From WRCA01 sp050943575 (lineage in GTDB: Bacteria > Pseudomonadota > Alphaproteobacteria > Rs-D84): a stretch of DNA of 16,614 nucleotides. The stretch lies in assembly GCA_050943575.1 (NCBI GenBank), contig JBMNPL010000012.1, positions 1 to 16,614 of the forward strand, in the 5' to 3' direction. The position numbers and the translations under genes are program-made. Below the pieces are notes generated by a model. The model did not search any database, was not told where the DNA came from, and saw nothing but the letters and a program-made list of their open reading frames with translations. Positions 14,421 through 16,614 of the stretch are shown one piece after another (within the stretch, counting starts at the first letter, position 1; every line of letters starts with the position of its first letter).

Positions 14421-15634
14421 CATTTAGTTAATACTTTCAAAAAAGTTTTTTTACCTTTTTGAATCATTATTGAATCAGCAGGTTCTACCATAAAATCTTT
14501 ATCTGTAATTTTTATACCATCTAATTTAATTCCACCCTGTTCTATTGTTCTGCGGGCTTCAGATTTAGATGGAACAATGCCAGATTGTACCAAAAAATCA
14601 ACAATATTAATGTCTTTTGCCATCTTTATTTCTTTACTGGGAATTCCGGTACTTTCTGCACCACCACTAAATAAAACTTTGGCAGTTGTAGCAGCATCTA
14701 TTGCTAACATTTCACCATGAATTAATTTAGTAACCTCGTATGCCATTTTTTTCTTGGCTGATACAATATCATTTGCACACATTGCAACAATTTCTGACAT
14801 TGGAATATCTGTAAACAATGACAATATCAGACCCGTATTTTCATCCGGCATATTATAAAAATATTGATAAAATTCAAACGGAGTGGTTTTATCACGTGCA
14901 ACCCACAATGTTCCTTTTTCTGTTTTTCCCATTTTTTTACCATCAACCGTCATTAAAAGTGGTGCAGTTAAGCCATATATTTCCGCAGGTTCTTTACCTT
15001 CGGCTATATTTTTCTTTCTAAATAATTCTGTACCGGCAACAATATTACCCCATTGATCACTGCCACCAATTTGTAAAACGCAATTTTCAACTTCGTTTAA
15101 ATAAACAAAATCATAAGCCTGCATTGGCATATATCCCATTTCTAAAAATGTTAATCCACCAGTTTCACGACGACGAGCATAAGCCTCGGATGCTAGCATT
15201 GTATTAACATTAAAATGAACCCCAACCATACGCATAAAATCAACATAGGAAAATTTATTTATCCAATCGGCATTATTTACAAATTTAGTTTCTGGCAGAA
15301 CAAAACGACGCGCTAATGCTTCTACTTCGGCTAAATTATGGGCGACTTGTTCTTTACTTAACATCTTGCGCATATCGGACTTTCCGGTTGGATCGCCAAT
15401 TAATGCGGTTGCGCCGCCAATTAAAATAATCGCTTTGTGTCCCGCATTTTGTAAATGACGTGCCATACGTAATGCGAAAAAATGGCCAATATGTAAAGAA
15501 TCTGCTGTTGGATCAATACCAACATAAAAAGTTATTTTTTTATTACCATTTAATAAATCTTTTATCTGTTGCGGATGAGTCATATCTTTAACAAACCCGC
15601 GTTCTTGTAACATATCAAATAATTTTTGTGCCAT
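14420..15634 (-). CDS. tyrS: Tyrosyl-tRNA synthetase
   Basis: TyrS charges tRNA-Tyr with tyrosine using ATP. The 404-residue product is a class I synthetase of normal bacterial length. The catalytic domain shows YVGIDPTADSLHIGH (37-51) with the HIGH motif at 48-51, the tyrosine-site segments MQAYDFVYL (171-179) and GGSDQWGNI (190-198), and KMGKT (234-238) in place of KMSKS, as usual in this TyrRS subgroup. An alpha-helical anticodon domain follows, then a C-terminal S4 RNA-binding domain (about 343-404, with SKSEARRTIEQGGIKLDG). The start has AAAGGAA about 8 nt upstream. It has its own extended -10 promoter (15681-15653) and is isolated from tsf by a terminator. Confidence 0.97.
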   Translation of the reverse strand: MAQKLFDMLQERGFVKDMTHPQQIKDLLNGNKKITFYVGIDPTADSLHIGHFFALRMARHLQNAGHKAIILIGGATALIGDPTGKSDMRKMLSKEQVAHNLAEVEALARRFVLPETKFVNNADWINKFSYVDFMRMVGVHFNVNTMLASEAYARRRETGGLTFLEMGYMPMQAYDFVYLNEVENCVLQIGGSDQWGNIVAGTELFRKKNIAEGKEPAEIYGLTAPLLMTVDGKKMGKTEKGTLWVARDKTTPFEFYQYFYNMPDENTGLILSLFTDIPMSEIVAMCANDIVSAKKKMAYEVTKLIHGEMLAIDAATTAKVLFSGGAESTGIPSKEIKMAKDINIVDFLVQSGIVPSKSEARRTIEQGGIKLDGIKITDKDFMVEPADSIMIQKGKKTFLKVLTK

Positions 15635-15652
15635 TTTTTATTCCTTTAATGA

Positions 15653-15681
15653 ATTATAACAAATTTTAATATTAAGAGCAA
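15653..15681 (-). promoter_or_regulatory. Promoter of tyrS
   Basis: TTGCTC (15681-15676) and a perfect TATAAT (15658-15653) are 17 bp apart, with TGT before the -10. Predicted start near 15646, giving a 12-nt leader that holds AAAGGAA. No T-box or other structured leader fits in this space. Confidence 0.6.
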
Positions 15682-15726
15682 TTATTGTCCTTATTAAAAT
15701 TTGCTGATAGTTAAAAACATTAATAC

Positions 15727-15757
15727 AAAAAAAATCGCGCTATTATGCGCGATTTTT
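15727..15757 (-). terminator. Terminator of tsf
   Basis: An 11-bp stem (five A:T pairs plus TCGCGC/GCGCGA) closes a 6-base loop at 15741-15746. On the minus strand it ends in eight U, 18 bases after the tsf stop codon. Confidence 0.85.
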
Positions 15758-15774
15758 CTTTCTTTTTTCGGATT

Positions 15775-16614
15775 TTATTTAAGCATTTTTGCTACTTCAT
15801 CCGCCAAATTATCATCGCGCTTTTCTATGCCTTCGCCTAGTAAATAATAAGCAAATCCTGTTAATTTTACACCAGCATCTGCCATAACTTGTTTAATAGT
15901 TTTGGATGGATCCATTACAAATTGCTGTTCTTCTAAAACAGATTCTCCATAGAATTTTTGAATACGACCCGCGACCATTTTTTCTATAACTGCTTCTGGC
16001 TTGCCAGCTGTTGCACCCGATTCAATAAAAATCTTTTTTTCACGCTCAACAGTGGCTGGATCAACATCAGCAATAGTCATAAAATCTGGCTTATTTGCAG
16101 CAATATGCATTGCAATTTTTGGGCCGACTTCATCAGCACCTGCCTTGTCTCCTTCTAAACCAACTACTACACCAATTTGTCCCATTCCTGAAACCAAGGC
16201 GTTATGAATATATGAATAAATATGTTGCCCAGTAACTTTTGCAATTCTGCGTAAATTCATATTTTCACCAATTGTCGCAATAGTTGCAGCAATATCATCT
16301 TTGACTGCGTCCATTGTTGCATCAAAATCACCACTAAGTTCCAATGCTTTACTTGCAACATCTGAAACTAATTTTTGGAATTTTTCATTTTTTGCAACAA
16401 AATCTGTTTCCGCGTTCAGTTCAACAACACAGCCCATACCATCACATTTAACAACGGTAACTAAACCAGAAGATGCGACGCGACCAACCTTAGACGCGGC
16501 TTTAACAATACCTTTTTGGCGCAACCAATCAGATGCAGCCTGAATGTCACCATTATTTTCCATTAACGCTTTTTTACAATCCATCATACCAGCGGATGTT
16601 TTTTCACGTAATTC
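15775..16614 (-). CDS. tsf: Elongation factor Ts, 5' end cut by window edge
   Basis: EF-Ts recharges EF-Tu by exchanging GDP for GTP during translation. The visible 279 residues begin ELREKTSAGMMDCKKAL, the UBA-like N-terminal segment, so only about the first ten residues lie beyond the right edge. The ATG at 16587 is internal (the MMDCKKAL Met) and is not the start. The core follows: ETDFVAKNEKF, which carries the conserved TDFVARN-type nucleotide-exchange segment, and VVGLEGDK with MHIAANKPDF in the second subdomain. The C-terminal YLLGEGIEKR is typical of the family. rpsB would be expected just upstream, off the window. The next gene is tyrS rather than the usual pyrH, and a terminator closes tsf. 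Confidence 0.96.
   Translation of the reverse strand, partial: ELREKTSAGMMDCKKALMENNGDIQAASDWLRQKGIVKAASKVGRVASSGLVTVVKCDGMGCVVELNAETDFVAKNEKFQKLVSDVASKALELSGDFDATMDAVKDDIAATIATIGENMNLRRIAKVTGQHIYSYIHNALVSGMGQIGVVVGLEGDKAGADEVGPKIAMHIAANKPDFMTIADVDPATVEREKKIFIESGATAGKPEAVIEKMVAGRIQKFYGESVLEEQQFVMDPSKTIKQVMADAGVKLTGFAYYLLGEGIEKRDDNLADEVAKMLK

Noticed and set aside
15635..15726. T-box riboswitch upstream of tyrS
   Set aside because: The promoter leaves only about 12 nt of leader, and no T-box sequence is present.
15775..16587. tsf starting at the ATG at 16587
   Set aside because: The codons upstream continue in frame as ELREKTSAG, the standard EF-Ts N-terminus, so the gene runs off the window.
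1..16614. CRISPR array, tRNA or rRNA gene, insertion sequence, toxin-antitoxin or prophage
   Set aside because: No direct repeat array, cloverleaf, transposase or phage structural gene could be seen; only the small Imm-like membrane protein hints at phage biology.

Overview
The window looks like chromosome from an AT-rich, host-associated, probably anaerobic alphaproteobacterium. The case rests on three things: LPS-export genes (lptC, lptB) plus a BamE of the alphaproteobacterial type, with a C-terminal 'GRF' tail, which indicate a Gram-negative outer membrane; a one-chain pyruvate:ferredoxin oxidoreductase, which points to anaerobic pyruvate breakdown; and a CarD/CdnL regulator. Uncultured gut alphaproteobacteria of the RF32 kind fit this picture, but that placement is inference. 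No rRNA, tRNA, CRISPR array, insertion sequence or phage structural gene is visible.

Layout. 1-524 (-): a gene of unknown function cut by the left edge, much more AT-rich than the rest. 547-993 (-): tadA, divergent from rsmD (1013-1555, +). 1567-2376 (-): a secreted protein of unknown function. 2448-5101 (+): a tight block lptC-lptB-eno-small membrane protein, whose genes overlap by 4 nt or sit 25 nt apart, followed by ssb with its own -10-like site. 11578-5652 (-): ctpA, nifJ, bamE, carD. 11705-12865 (+): a family 2 glycosyltransferase lying between ctpA and envC. 12852-13931 (-): envC. 14050-14406 (+): a small secreted coiled-coil protein. 15634-14420 (-): tyrS. 16614-15775 (-): tsf, cut at its 5' end by the right edge. 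Every gap between genes is under 150 bases.

How the genes work together. Most are housekeeping: tRNA wobble deamination (tadA), 16S rRNA methylation (rsmD), translation (tyrS, tsf), DNA replication and repair (ssb), envelope building (lptC, lptB, bamE, ctpA, envC), and lower glycolysis feeding acetyl-CoA and reduced ferredoxin (eno, nifJ). Accessory or unexplained content is limited to the partial AT-rich gene, two secreted proteins of unknown function, the enolase-linked small membrane protein and the glycosyltransferase with a C-terminal Cys4 motif.

A recurring regulatory pattern is visible: extended -10 promoters (TGn followed by a TATAAT-like hexamer) placed so close to start codons that predicted leaders are about 1-16 nt. 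Three strong A/T-flanked hairpin terminators close ssb/carD, the 118-residue protein/tyrS, and tsf. I found no clear evidence of a wholly new multi-gene system. The best leads are the zinc-ribbon-like glycosyltransferase splitting envC from ctpA, the missing lptA, the short-leader promoters and the AT-rich edge gene.
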